A stretch of DNA of 64,000 nucleotides from Leishmania infantum JPCM5 (Eukaryota; Euglenozoa; Kinetoplastea; Trypanosomatida; Trypanosomatidae): contig NC_009419.2 of the NCBI RefSeq assembly GCF_000002875.2, forward strand, positions 850,954-914,953, read 5' to 3'. How positions within the stretch are numbered: position 1 is the first letter of the stretch; each line of letters begins with the position of its first letter. Positions 20,821-31,453 of the stretch are shown here, one piece after another. The translations under genes were made by a program, and so were the position numbers. The notes below the pieces were generated by a model. That model did not search any database, was not told the origin of the DNA, and saw only the letters and a list, made by a program, of their open reading frames with translations.

Positions 20821-22458
20821 ATGTCGCTTCGACTGGAGTCCATACGAGTGTACCGCGAACTTTATCGCGCTGCGTCACGGTCGGCACGGGAATGCACGCT
20901 GTACAACAGTTCAGGTTTACTGGACTACGTCTCGCGGCGTTTTGGTCAGGAAGCAGACAAGCAGAATCGCCAGCTTGCAAATGCTCTGCGAACCTTGGAG
21001 CGGCGCGCCAGCGATCAGGGGTCGAAAAAGCGGCGCGGTGCGGCAGGTGGCCGTGCCCAAGCAAAACTACTACAGCAGTATCAAAGGTACATATCCATGC
21101 AAATCGATCGTACTCGCGCCCTTGCCAAGGCTCTCTACATGGCGCCGGGCAATGTGCAACTTACATCTGTGCTTCAGGTCCTCTCCGCCGGTGTTGGGAA
21201 CTGGTCGTATCAGCAAATGATGGAGTCAAGCATTCTCTCGTTTCTTGAGCACGAAGCTAAGAAAGTTTCTCACAACGAAGTTGCAGAGGACATGACTAGC
21301 GAGCGTCAAAATCGGATCATGCTGCAGGCGCTCTTGCCATATGCGGAGCGACTGCTACTTGTTCATCGCACAGCTGTGGGCGAGCAAAATCGGGTGAGCT
21401 CACTGACTTATCTGACGCCTTGGCAAGTGACAGAGTCTATAATTGGCAGTCGAAGTGGTGTATCTGCTGTGCATCTTCGCGTTGGTCGTGATCACTTAGT
21501 GGTCGAAGTGGACGAGACTTACAACAAACAAGTGGTGTACATTTGCTGCACCCGGCAGGATGGGGGCGACTCGGGCAGCTACGAGTGGGCGCAGGAAGTA
21601 GAACGTGTGGAGATAAGCGAAAGTGAGGAGGTTCAGAAGACGATGTTTCACAGCCAGTACCTATTTATGGCAACTCGCATTTGTGACGCTCTTCTGCACG
21701 ACTCTCCGCTGCATCCGACGCGCAGCACCGTTGTGATTGGCCACGCTGTTGGCGGGGCGGTAGGCTTGGTGCTGTCACTCCTGCTCACTCAACGGGGGTT
21801 CGAGGTGTCGAATACGATTTCTCTCGGCGCACCGAAATCGTTGCAAGGGACGTTGGAGCGCTACGTTGCAGCGATTAATCCGATTCGGTTAGTACTAGCG
21901 GGCGACCCGCTAGTAGAGCTTCCTATCACGGGTGCCGAAGGGGCACCATTTGTCCACATTGGCGAAATTCTTCTTCTGTCGCCAGCGAATTCGTCAAGCG
22001 ATACCTTAGCCGCAGCAGATACGTCTGAGTGCGAGAGTGACGACAATGTTGTATCTGACGCGCCGCCCTCACCGAGGGTAGACAATTTTACCGCTGAGTC
22101 TCTTAGTGTTATGATGGCCGACTCTGATGGCGTGCCTTTTGCAAGTGGCAGCGCTGATGACCCTTCCGCAGCTGCATCTGTCTCTTTCAGCAAGGCAGAC
22201 GAGGCTCTCGCTGAGGAAGAGAACAGTGAAGAAGGAATGTCCGAAATACTGCGTGTTGCTGCGCAGCGATACCGCGATCACTTTTTGGTGGAGCATTATG
22301 TGCGGCATTTGAAAGACCCGTCGGTGGTGCTGACGTACGCCGAGGGAGATGAGGTTTGGGATGAGGGAGACTACGAAGAGCTAAAACGGAAGAGTGCTCG
22401 CGAGCCGCCAGCCAGTTCGGAGGAGCGTCGCATTCGCGATCTTCGCGGGCCACTGTAA
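20821..22458 (+). CDS. LYR-motif protein fused to a class-3-lipase-like domain lacking the nucleophile (545 aa)
   Basis: The N-terminus (IRVYRELYRAA at residues 8-18, and an RRF further on) resembles LYR-motif mitochondrial proteins that bind acyl carrier protein and assist Fe-S or complex assembly. Residues ~215-390 resemble a class 3 lipase. The nucleophile elbow reads GHAVGG, with Ala309 (GCT) where GHSLGG has the catalytic serine. The aspartate region is kept (Asp362 in GDPLVELP), as is the motif histidine (His379 in FVHIGE) and a candidate catalytic His487 (RDHFLVEHY). An acidic Ser-rich insertion lies at about 395-480. It is probably an inactive or scaffold lipase fold. Third codon positions are less GC-rich than in neighbouring genes. 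The ATG at 20821 begins the LYR motif directly, so the start is likely right. Confidence 0.8.
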   Translation: MSLRLESIRVYRELYRAASRSARECTLYNSSGLLDYVSRRFGQEADKQNRQLANALRTLERRASDQGSKKRRGAAGGRAQAKLLQQYQRYISMQIDRTRALAKALYMAPGNVQLTSVLQVLSAGVGNWSYQQMMESSILSFLEHEAKKVSHNEVAEDMTSERQNRIMLQALLPYAERLLLVHRTAVGEQNRVSSLTYLTPWQVTESIIGSRSGVSAVHLRVGRDHLVVEVDETYNKQVVYICCTRQDGGDSGSYEWAQEVERVEISESEEVQKTMFHSQYLFMATRICDALLHDSPLHPTRSTVVIGHAVGGAVGLVLSLLLTQRGFEVSNTISLGAPKSLQGTLERYVAAINPIRLVLAGDPLVELPITGAEGAPFVHIGEILLLSPANSSSDTLAAADTSECESDDNVVSDAPPSPRVDNFTAESLSVMMADSDGVPFASGSADDPSAAASVSFSKADEALAEEENSEEGMSEILRVAAQRYRDHFLVEHYVRHLKDPSVVLTYAEGDEVWDEGDYEELKRKSAREPPASSEERRIRDLRGPL

Positions 22459-23158
22459 GGCTCTCCATCACAAAGCTCGTCAGGTCGACTTCTTGCTCTG
22501 CTTCCCTGATTGATGTACTGGTGGATGTTTGTTAATGGCGCTCTGCCGATTTCGACGGTGTGTCGGATCTGTAAGATGGAGCGCTGAATCGCAAAAAGAA
22601 AAGGAAACTTCAGATTGGAAGGACGCGATGGCTGATCAGTTTTTTCCCCTTCTTACACAATGCACTTTGATTGCAGCCACAGAAATTACCGCCGTTACAA
22701 ATGTTGCGATAAAGTCCAATGGAACCGCAGATGAACGCTTGAAGACAGCGGAAAATACTGAAATACGTTTCTGGCAATCAGATGTCGCTGTGGGCGGAAC
22801 ACTTTTGCGTGCCATGAAAGGCTGTGCGACTTCGCGAAAGCAGCATGTATAGGTCTGTTTCCTTTTCTGTGCAGCATCTAGTAACTGGGGGCTACACAAG
22901 GACGAACTCGACCTCGCAAACGCTTCTAATAGTCATATTCTCCCTTCGTTTTTTTTTTTGTGTCCTGTGCTGCACTTAATACTCTCGTACCAAGCGAACA
23001 CACACACACGCACATCTTTTTTTCTGTGAGTCGTCTTCAACGCGCTTCAGTTAACCTCTCTTGCTTTTCACCCCAGCGGTCAGAAGCAGCTACACAACGC
23101 TCACCCATAATTATACCGGGTTATTTTTATCGAGGACCAAAGAGAAGCAGGCGAGAAA
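22459..23158 (+). other. Intergenic region
   Basis: An open frame without homologous features (about 22535-22852, near 105 codons) is present, but its composition does not convince me. A poly-T run lies at 22950-22960. At 23050-23076, TTAACCTCTCTTGCTTTTCACCCCAG is a model trans-splice acceptor for the next gene. Confidence 0.55.
23051..23076 (+). promoter_or_regulatory. Trans-splice acceptor for the first SDR gene
   Basis: A pyrimidine-rich run ends in CCCCAG at 23071-23076, 82 bases before the ATG at 23159. It is one of the clearest acceptor-like sites in the window. Confidence 0.55.
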
Positions 23159-24481
23159 ATGAAGCTCGGGTACAAGAGCGAGACAAGTGCCTTTTTTGTG
23201 GGTGCGGCGACTTTCGCTGCTTGCTTCTTTATTCCCCGCCGCTTCCTCGCTGCCGCTATTCCATTGTGGATTGTAGCGAGCCGGCTGCTGGCGCGGGGCG
23301 CCGTGAATCACGCACGCCCCGTGACGGATGCGGACACTGCGGATAAGCAGGCACAGGCCCGCTTTGTGATGTCGCGTGACATGCCGCTGGCGAAGCGTCC
23401 AGTGGCGATCGTGACGGGAACTAACAGCGGGATCGGGTACTGGACTGCTGTGGGTCTGGCTGTGGAGGGCTACGAGGTTGTGGTGACGTGCCGGTCGGCT
23501 GTGTTGACACAGCAGACGGCTGAGCGGATTCAGCAGGAAGCGAAGCGCCGCCGTCGTGCCCAGCCGAAACTGTACGAGCACTCTCCGGCGTCAGTGCTCG
23601 TGGAGGGCCACCTGCCGGTGGAGTGCGACGACTTCGACAGTGTGCGCGCATTCGCGGAGTGGGTGGCAAGGAAATACGCGCAGCGCAACGTGCAGGTGCT
23701 GGTGAACAACGCAGGCGGCATGCGCAAGGCGTTGGGCTTCTCTCGTCTTCATCCTAACTTAGAGTTGCACACTGCCATGAACTTCCTCGGCCCGTTTCTG
23801 CTGACGGAACTGTTGCTGCCTGTGCTGGAGAGGAACGGCGGCCGCGTTGTGTATGTTTCGAGTGAAGCGCACCGCTTTGCACAGTCTCTCCTTCTTCCCG
23901 GCCGCTTTAGTGTGTGGAGATCGATTAGGGCATTTCCCACATGCAACGGCCTCATTGCGGGAAAGTTGCTCAATGCATTGAAGGAGGTCAACCAGGGTGC
24001 TGGCAAGTCGAGCGGTCCGCTTCAGACTTCTTCGACTCAGCACGCCTTTGGCCGTTACGGCATCAGCAAGCTACTGAACACCTACCACGCCCACATGATT
24101 GCGCGCCGCTACCGCGACGTGAAGGACGAGGCGCACCGTGTATACGCCTGCTCGCTGCACCCCGGCTGTGTCGCTACCAACTTCTCTCGAGATATCATGG
24201 GCGGCTTTGTGGGTATGATTTTCTCATGGGCGTCGCTGCTGTTCTTAAAGACCGCAGAGGAGGGTGCGCAGACGACGCTGCACTGCGCCATGTGCCCGCG
24301 CACAGAGTTGGAGTTGGTGTCGCCGTCTGGCGAGAAACCGACGACGAACGCGGATGCGGTGAGCCCATACTTCGTGGAGTGCGCGGACCAGACGACGAGT
24401 ATGCTGCGTGCGTACGGCTGGGACGTGAGTGAGGCAGCGGCGATTTTGCAGTGGGGTCGGCAGCAAGTCGGCCTCGCCTAA
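23159..24481 (+). CDS. Membrane-anchored short-chain dehydrogenase/reductase (440 aa)
   Basis: NAD(P)-dependent oxidoreductase of the retinol-dehydrogenase/WWOX-like SDR group. Residues about 10-45 are hydrophobic and probably anchor it in a membrane. The Rossmann motif TGTNSGIG lies at 86-93, NNAG at 183-186, the serine strand VVYVSSEAH at 230-237, and the catalytic YGISK at 300-304. The length exceeds a classical SDR (~250-300) because of the N-terminal anchor and an insert before the YxxxK motif at about 240-295. All catalytic residues are present, so it should be active. The substrate is unknown; lipid or sterol carbonyls are plausible for this group. It is followed by adenine deaminase and then a second anchored SDR of similar design. 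The start is the ATG at 23159, following the acceptor at 23075-23076. Confidence 0.88.
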   Translation: MKLGYKSETSAFFVGAATFAACFFIPRRFLAAAIPLWIVASRLLARGAVNHARPVTDADTADKQAQARFVMSRDMPLAKRPVAIVTGTNSGIGYWTAVGLAVEGYEVVVTCRSAVLTQQTAERIQQEAKRRRRAQPKLYEHSPASVLVEGHLPVECDDFDSVRAFAEWVARKYAQRNVQVLVNNAGGMRKALGFSRLHPNLELHTAMNFLGPFLLTELLLPVLERNGGRVVYVSSEAHRFAQSLLLPGRFSVWRSIRAFPTCNGLIAGKLLNALKEVNQGAGKSSGPLQTSSTQHAFGRYGISKLLNTYHAHMIARRYRDVKDEAHRVYACSLHPGCVATNFSRDIMGGFVGMIFSWASLLFLKTAEEGAQTTLHCAMCPRTELELVSPSGEKPTTNADAVSPYFVECADQTTSMLRAYGWDVSEAAAILQWGRQQVGLA

Positions 24482-25675
24482 ATCGTGAGGAGTTGCCGTA
24501 ATGAAAAGAGAAGTGCATTTCACCACATTACACAGGGTCAACACGGCGTATGGTGGTTTGGTGGCGGCGTCTCTGGCTTTTATCTTCCTCTCTTGTGCAT
24601 CGCCATGTGGTGGCGGCAAACATTCTGCGCTGTCATCATCTTCGTATGTTTGTACGTCTCGTCCGCCTCTCTCCCTACTTCGTCTTTGACGTGCCTGTGT
24701 CCGTTTCACGTTTGCATTGTTGGCCCGCGTGGTTTGTTCTCTCGATCTCCCCACCACAAGTGCAGGGGCCAAAGCGTTTTTTTTTTTCGTTTCAGCCCCG
24801 AGAATTCACTTTTGTGGTGCGAAGGGGTTTGCTTGCTGTATTTCTCCCAAATTTCTTTTACCGATCATTGCGCTCGATGCCCTGTTTTCTCTCGTCGACA
24901 ACGCCCCCCCCCCTCTCCCTCTCTCTCTCTCGCCCTCGTCTCCTCTTGCACGTGTAGACGTTGAATGCGGTGTTCATCCTTTCTTCGAGCGTTTGCTGGA
25001 AGGAAAGGAGAAGTGACGAAGGCAGGCAATTTCTAGTTCAGCGTAGCGCTTCGTATGCACCTGCTTTGTTTTTATGATATCAGGCATATTGCCCTGGAAT
25101 ACGAAGGACAAGACGAGCAGGAATAAAAACGGAATGACTCATAAAATAGCGTGAGGAAGGGCGCCTCTCTTCGGCTGGCATTGGTGTCACACTGCCTGCA
25201 ATATTATCTCCGGTCAGCGACTTACCAAGGGTCAGGAGAGCGTGCCCCACCCCTTGCGAACTAGGTTTTGGCACACACCCACATCTTATAAACGCAGTTG
25301 CCCCATGTGCTCGCGTGCTGATCACCCCCTAGCTCCCTCAGCTGGCGCGACCGTGACCTTTACCTCTCCGGCGCCAATCGCCTTCCCTTTCCTTCTCCGA
25401 CTTCCCTGCTTCAACGCTCTCCTTTCACACGCACGCTTATATGTTCCCCCTATCCACCTACACGCGCGTTTGCACACGAGTGAGAAGGCTGATTGCTACA
25501 CTGGTACTGAGTTGTGCTTTACTGACGTTATTTTCAGTGCTCCCCCTCCCCCAACACACACACACACACACACTTCCTATTTTTATTCTCCCCCTTCTTC
25601 ATAAGTGTGAGCTCCCACACCTCTACGTGGAACTGAAGGTTAATAGTATTCACATCTGCACGGAAGCGCGCAACG
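24482..25675 (+). other. Intergenic region
   Basis: No gene. C/T-rich stretches (24560-24960), a CA run at 25555-25573 and a pyrimidine tract ending at about 25600, with AG at 25604-25605. That AG would give the deaminase a 5'UTR of about 70 bases. Confidence 0.6.
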
Positions 25676-26764
25676 ATGGCTGATGCGACCCTTCTTCATC
25701 GCCTCATAGAGGCTTTGCCAAAGGCAGAGCTGCACGTGCACATTGAGGGAACACTGAGCCCAGAACTGCTCTTTGAGCTTGCGAAGAGGAATGGGGTGCA
25801 GATTCCGTACAAGACGGTGGAGGAGGTCCGCGCGGCCTATAACTTTACTGATCTGCAGTCGTTTCTGGACCTCTATTATGAAGGCATGTCTGTCCTCATC
25901 ACCGAGGACGATTTTGCGGACCTGGCATACGCCTACACGCGTGTGATGCACGAGAGTCGCGTTACTCACGCCGAGCCCTTTTTCGATCCTCAAGGTCACC
26001 TCTGCCGCGGCATTACATTTCGCGTTCTCTACGACGGGCTCATGAAGGGGTTTCGCCGCGGTGAGGCCGAGTTTGGAGTCAGTGTAGCGCTCATCTTTAG
26101 CTTCCTTCGTCATCTCTCCGAGGAGGAGTGCTTTGCACTCGTGCGCGATGACATGCACCCCGACAACGGTCAGTACATCCGTGAGTTATTCGCAGCGAAG
26201 GCGTTTGTAGCGGTGGGGCTGGACTCTTCAGAATTGGACAACCCGCCGGAGAAGTTCGCGCGGCTCTACCGCTACTGCCACGAAGAGCTGAAGGTGCCGT
26301 TCCTTGTGGCGCACGCAGGTGAGGAAGGTCCACCGGGGTACATGCGGGATGCGATGAGCATGCTGGCAGTGGACCGCATCGACCACGGTGTGGCCGCGCG
26401 TCTGGACCAGGCGCTGTGCAAGGATCTGCGTGAGAAGCGAATTCCACTGACTGTGTGCCCGACGTCGAACGTAGCCCTCAAGGTCTTCCAGGATCGCGCG
26501 ACGTGCGGGGCGGTGGTGATGGACCTCGTTTTGACAGAGGGGCTTTGCGTCACCATCAACTCAGATGATCCGGCCTACTTTGGCGGCGACATCCGAGAGA
26601 GTTTCCGCATTCTCGCCGAGACGGGCCGACTCACCCCGGCCACGCTGAAGCAGCTCGTGCTCAACTCGTTCTGCAGCAGCTTCATCGCCGAAGATCGCAA
26701 GCGCGCGTACGAGGAGAGGGTGGAGAAGGTGTTCAAGGACGTGTGCGGGGGGACGTATGAATGA
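25676..26764 (+). CDS. Adenine deaminase (adenine aminohydrolase), 362 aa
   Basis: Zinc hydrolase of the adenosine-deaminase superfamily that converts adenine to hypoxanthine in purine salvage, essential in organisms that cannot make purines. The metal site HVH is at residues 20-22 in PKAELHVHIEG, HAGEEG begins at His213 with the proton-shuttling Glu216, DHG is at 236-238, CPTSN follows, and NSDDP (Asp297 and Asp298) is at 295-299. The opening motif and the length fit the adenine aminohydrolase (Aah1/ADE) branch better than adenosine deaminase. Leishmania is known to have adenine aminohydrolase and to lack typical adenosine deaminase. Probably cytosolic: no signal peptide, no membrane helix, and no SKL-type C-terminus (ends GGTYE). 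All key residues are present. Confidence 0.9.
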   Translation: MADATLLHRLIEALPKAELHVHIEGTLSPELLFELAKRNGVQIPYKTVEEVRAAYNFTDLQSFLDLYYEGMSVLITEDDFADLAYAYTRVMHESRVTHAEPFFDPQGHLCRGITFRVLYDGLMKGFRRGEAEFGVSVALIFSFLRHLSEEECFALVRDDMHPDNGQYIRELFAAKAFVAVGLDSSELDNPPEKFARLYRYCHEELKVPFLVAHAGEEGPPGYMRDAMSMLAVDRIDHGVAARLDQALCKDLREKRIPLTVCPTSNVALKVFQDRATCGAVVMDLVLTEGLCVTINSDDPAYFGGDIRESFRILAETGRLTPATLKQLVLNSFCSSFIAEDRKRAYEERVEKVFKDVCGGTYE

Positions 26765-28908
26765 GGCCTTGAAGGGGGTATGAGCTGTGGTTGGCGGAGC
26801 AAGCTGTGGCGGCGAGGGCATTTTTATTTAGTATTATATATATGCGTGTGTGTGCTGCTCCTTCCACTCTTCACAAGGTCCCCTTGTGCACTCTTATCTT
26901 TTAAATTGCTCATCGTATTTCTATTACTATCATCACCGTCAGGATTTTTCCACGCACGCGCGATACATGTTCAGAATGAGAGCATCTTGCCCCTTCTCTT
27001 TTCCTTTGTGTTTCTCCTCTTTCTCTCCCCCTCTCTCGGTTTCCTTTTTCTTTTTCCATAGAGAAAGAACAGGAGGAGAAGCTGTCGCGGGGCGAATCGT
27101 TTACGTTCGCTCCCTTCTATTCGTTGAAAAAATGTTTTTGCTTTATTATTAGTTTTCGGTCCTTTTATGTTTTTAGATCCCAGTTCTCTGTGGCGATGCA
27201 TCAACGGTTGTGTTGCAGACGAAAAAAAGAAAGGAGCGGAGGAGGCAGTCTCCAGCTTCTCTCGTTGTTGACCTTTCGTTTTTTTTTTTCGTCGTCTTCC
27301 GCTTGCATAACTCTTTATATATATTTTTTTCCTTTGGTACACGGGCTGTTACACACGGGCACAGACACGCGAGTGCTGGCAGATGAGGTTGGTATGGGTC
27401 TGCTGAGTCACTGAATGGAACATGAAGGCGTGGGCATCTGCAAAAAAAAAAGGGCGATGAAAGAACAAGATTGAGAGGGCGCCAACAAAGGACTGAAGCG
27501 GAATGCTCTCCAGAAACGGTGCTGCCGTAAGCCAACGGCCACGTTCCGCGTGCACGGCTTCTTGAGTTGCCACTGGCAGTGCCGTTACTCTGATTGTATT
27601 TGTCTCCTTTCAGCGCTGTTTCTTTGCTCTTGCTACTAATTCCGTTGTGATTTATTCTATTCTTCCTCCTAATAAACTGCGGCTGCCCCTGAATATGTGG
27701 ATGTGCACCTCTGTAGTGGTGCTTCTGTCTAGGCCAGTCCAAGTTGGTGCTGCCCGATCGTATTGGGGATGGGCATAGGTGAGTGACACGCGGGCATCTA
27801 CGAGCGCTCGAGTGAATTGCGGCTCCCTTCCTTCTCTGCACCCCATTAGTCATCCCATTCGCTTGTGGGTTTTGACGCCGCTGTCTTTTCCGTCTCATCT
27901 TGATCATATATGTTTCGTTTCTTTTTTTCACCTCAATTCGTCTTCCCGGATAATGTGGTCTCTCTTGCCCTTGCTTCCTCTTCTGGTTCTGCGCGTGCGG
28001 CGAGCGATTGAGGGGGAGGGACAAGAATAAGAGGAAAAGCGAACAACAGCAGCGAAATGAACAAAAAGACCACCACCACCAAAAAAATAAACGGAATGGA
28101 GGCAGTGAGACCGGCGCTCTTCTCGCTGTTCTCAGGGTGTCATTGTGACGTGAAACGGATATAGGTGGGGAATGTAGTAATAGCGCACGGCATTGTCTCT
28201 TTTTTTTTTGCTCATCTGCGCGCGCAATAACACCGCGTCTTTCGGCGCCGTAGGGTAACTTCGCCCAGGTACACACTAAACGGATACAAAGCAAGTTCTT
28301 CGATTTCGCGCTAGCCCTTCTTTGGGTTTCTGCAGAGTAGCTATCCTTTTTCGTTTTGTTTGAACACTTTCTATCCGTATGCGCGGATGTGCGTTGGCGC
28401 AGGAATGAACCTACGCCAATTGGCAAAGAAACAAGTGAAAGGCGTGCTTTAAGTGCGGCATTTCGCTCGCCAGACATCCCTCCTCTCTCACTTTCACATT
28501 GCCCCCTTTTTGCCTTCCTTCCTTTTTTCTCCTCTCTTTCGGCTTCTCTCTCTGCTTCACTTATGAGTGTATAGTACATCGTGGACGGGTCGTCTTTATC
28601 GGCACAGCGACAACAGCGGCGCCTTCCGCACACGCGTGCACATATCCACACTCTGACCTCCGTCTTTTTTTTTCCGTGCCGCTTACACTGCATGTGTGCA
28701 TATCTGCGCGTACACAGTTAGCGCGCTTCTCCATTGACATAATCGAGCTCGTATCGTTGACGTTCTTCTCAGACTTCTAAACCTTTTTTTTTGTTGGTCG
28801 CTGCTGTCCCTTTGGTGCACATGCAGCCACACCGCTCCCTCTGCTTCTATCCACACCTAAGCATCTATCGAAGAGCCGCTGAAGGCGCCACAGAACCAAA
28901 ACGTGAAA
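26765..28908 (+). other. Intergenic region (2.1 kb)
   Basis: No gene. TA and CT runs at 26830-27060, several poly-T runs (27279-27288, 28199-28210, 28666-28674, 28783-28792), and an A-rich stretch at 28030-28095. AG at 28825-28826 is the likely acceptor for the second SDR. A 506-codon minus-strand frame here is Lys/Arg-rich and mirrors CT tracts, so it is not called. Confidence 0.6.
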
Positions 28909-30363
28909 ATGCTCCATCTTTTCTCATCCGAGGTGGCGGCATTGGCTTCGATGGTGCTGTGTGGACTTGTGTATGGCGCCTTCTACTTTTTGAACATTAC
29001 CTGGGCTCGCAATCCGAATGTCGCCGACGTGCTCGTGTTCATCTGTAGCTGTATCTTCGCATGTCGAACGGCTGCCAAGGGTAAGGTGTGCCAGTGGCCC
29101 TCCGGTGTGGACTATACGGGCCGCATAGCGCTCGTCGTTGGGGCCACCTCCGGCGTCGGCTACAGCACGGCAATGCAGCTCGCAGAGCACGGATGGACCG
29201 TTGTGCTCGCAGCACGCAACACCGATCGGCTCCTTTTTTCCAAAAAGACTATAGAGCGTCACTTGCAGAAGTGCAACGCGAAGGGTTCGGTGAAGGTGCT
29301 CGGCACCGTTGACCTGCGCTCGGATGCGTCTATCCGCGCCTATGTGAAGGAGCTGGCGGCAATGAAGGCGCACCTGCCGGTAGGCCTCCTCATCATGGCG
29401 GCTGGCGCGCTGCATCGACATCTGCACTTTGTTGGTGAAGTGGAGGAGTTGAAGACAGGCAGTGCATCTGTTGCGGCATCGTCCAGGGCGTGGCGGTCGA
29501 TGGAGTGCATGATCGCCGCGAATGCAGTGGGCCCGTATTTATTCACCCAGCTGATGCTCCCTTTGTTGGATGAGACGGCAGAGAAGACGTCGGTCACGTC
29601 GCGCATCGTAAACGTGGCGTCGAGCTGCCACACCTTCCTGGGCCCTGGCCGTCAAGCTCGCTACAACCCGCTCGAGATGATCCGCGGACTCGATGAGCGG
29701 GCCGCCGAAGTGCTTCCCGGAGGCGGCTGTGGTGAGGCGAAAGAGGGCAAAGCTGCACGCGGCCCGTACTACATTCGCGACTACAGCTGGGCCAATTTTG
29801 TTGGTTACTATGGCCTTTCCAAGCTCTGTGTAATGTGGAACACGCGACTCCTGGCCCGGCAGGTCGCGACGATGCGCTTCATCCCAAAGACTGCGGCGAA
29901 GACGCCTGCGCTGCGCAAACCCGCAGCGAAGTGCACCACCGCAGACTCTACCCAGAGCGTCACTGCAACCCCAGAGACAGACCGACAGGACCAACTCAAG
30001 ATTTTCGTCGCCTGCACTCACCCCGGCATCATCACCACCTACCTATACCGTGACATTTTCGCGCCGTGGGTGCTCGACTACTTCTTCTACTACCCTTCCC
30101 TGGTCTTCGGCAAGACATGGATCGAGTCTGCGCAGTCGACTCTCAAGGCAGCGGTGGAGGACACGGGTATGGTACAGGGAGGCTACTACCTCTGCAGCGG
30201 GGAGTACGGCCCGGAGAGTGGTGTCAACTGCGTCTCGGCACACGCGCAGCGTCCGAAAAACATAGAGGAATATCAAAGGTGGATGATGGCACGAGTCACG
30301 CCGGCGCTGAAGGCGGAGAATGAGATGACCGCGAAGAAGCAAGACGAAGCGGCCCCGCAATGA
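28909..30363 (+). CDS. Second membrane-anchored short-chain dehydrogenase (484 aa)
   Basis: SDR-family oxidoreductase with a hydrophobic N-terminus (two segments, about residues 8-30 and 38-52). The cofactor motif GATSGVG is at 78-84, NVASSCH carries the catalytic serine, and YGLSK at 301-305 carries the catalytic Tyr and Lys. The usual NNAG is replaced by MAAG, which is unusual although some divergent SDRs vary here. A Lys/Ala/Thr-rich insert of about 40 residues lies after the YxxxK motif (about 322-362), and the C-terminal tail is charged. It resembles the gene two positions upstream in design but not closely in sequence, suggesting an old duplication. The substrate is not predictable. The frame opens at a GTG (28903), and the first ATG at 28909 is taken as the start. 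Confidence 0.85.
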   Translation: MLHLFSSEVAALASMVLCGLVYGAFYFLNITWARNPNVADVLVFICSCIFACRTAAKGKVCQWPSGVDYTGRIALVVGATSGVGYSTAMQLAEHGWTVVLAARNTDRLLFSKKTIERHLQKCNAKGSVKVLGTVDLRSDASIRAYVKELAAMKAHLPVGLLIMAAGALHRHLHFVGEVEELKTGSASVAASSRAWRSMECMIAANAVGPYLFTQLMLPLLDETAEKTSVTSRIVNVASSCHTFLGPGRQARYNPLEMIRGLDERAAEVLPGGGCGEAKEGKAARGPYYIRDYSWANFVGYYGLSKLCVMWNTRLLARQVATMRFIPKTAAKTPALRKPAAKCTTADSTQSVTATPETDRQDQLKIFVACTHPGIITTYLYRDIFAPWVLDYFFYYPSLVFGKTWIESAQSTLKAAVEDTGMVQGGYYLCSGEYGPESGVNCVSAHAQRPKNIEEYQRWMMARVTPALKAENEMTAKKQDEAAPQ

Positions 30364-31453
30364 GCCGCACAACCTCCCTCCCCCCATACAATCTGTGAGG
30401 AGGCAGCAGCGATGTTTGACAACTCTTCTCTGCTGAACCTTGCTCCTACTCTCGTCGTGTTAAAGTTTGTGGGATGAGATGGACGTGGCAATACATATCG
30501 ATCGAGGGAGAGCGAAGGCGCTTCTGGGGCAGCTGCTGGGTTCTGTGAGTTTTGATTGCCATTGCGACGAGTGAAACAATGCGGCGCTGAGTCCAAGGAC
30601 GAAGGCGAAAAAACATTGAGGAGGGAATGATGGGCGAGAAGAGACGAAGCCAACGTGTGCACGCGTTTGTGCGCGTGTGCTTGCACTCGCATAGATAGAG
30701 ACGTGCTGGCGCCTCGCCCAACGCCTCTTATCATAGGTTGCCGAGTCGCGTGCTCGTCGTCCATCAAGGCACCAACTTCTGCTGTCAACGGAGTAGGAGG
30801 AGGGCAACAGCTCCGATTCGTGAAACGCGCTGCTGCTGAGAGCGACGACCCATTCATCTGGCTTGCCGATGCTCCAAGAAAATAAACGAATGACCACCGC
30901 CTGAAACTGAGGGTGAAGCATTAAAAGAAGGCATGCGGCCCACCCGCACCCCATCTCTACTGGCTGGCAATGAGCGATACGGGTCACCGCTGTCGCAGCC
31001 CAGCAGTGCCATATGCGTGTGTGTGTGTATGTGAGCTGCACTCTGTTGCGGTGCTTCTCCGCCCACCTCGTTGCCTGATAATGTATGGTGCCTCCCTCCT
31101 TTTGCGATGGAAGAGAGGGGGAGCTGTCCGGTGCAATGTGTGGCTGCCAACTGGCCAATTCGCGTTCTCCTGCAGGCATGCATATGCGTGCGACTCTTCT
31201 CGTGGATATCACTGATCCTTGACATAAAGCAACACAAGCACTCCCGATACAGATGCCGCCGTCCTTTTCTGCACTTACGAGATACCCTCTCTCTTTTTTT
31301 TCTTTGGGTCGTCGCTGCTATCCGTCATCATTGTGTGTCTCTACGCGCTTGTGGCTCCACCCACATTACCCATCGTGTGCGTGATCTCTTTCGAAACTTC
31401 CACCCTTGCGCGCGAGAGCAGCCCAGTTCCCAGGCTTTCCCTGCTTTCCTTCC
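30364..31453 (+). other. Intergenic region
   Basis: No gene on the + strand. The first 600 bases are relatively purine-rich 3'UTR-like DNA. Pyrimidine tracts appear at 31260-31320, and a cluster of AGs at 31415-31421 follows them, about 35 bases before the next ATG. Confidence 0.6.

Noticed and set aside
22535..22852. Possible ~105-codon gene after the LYR-lipase gene
   Set aside because: Composition is ordinary enough to be a small protein, but there is no domain, no clear acceptor site and no codon bias, so I leave it as 3' flank.
27173..28693. 506-codon minus-strand frame between adenine deaminase and the second SDR
   Set aside because: Lys/Arg/Glu-rich sequence produced by the complement of CT tracts; no recognisable domain and opposite to all other genes.
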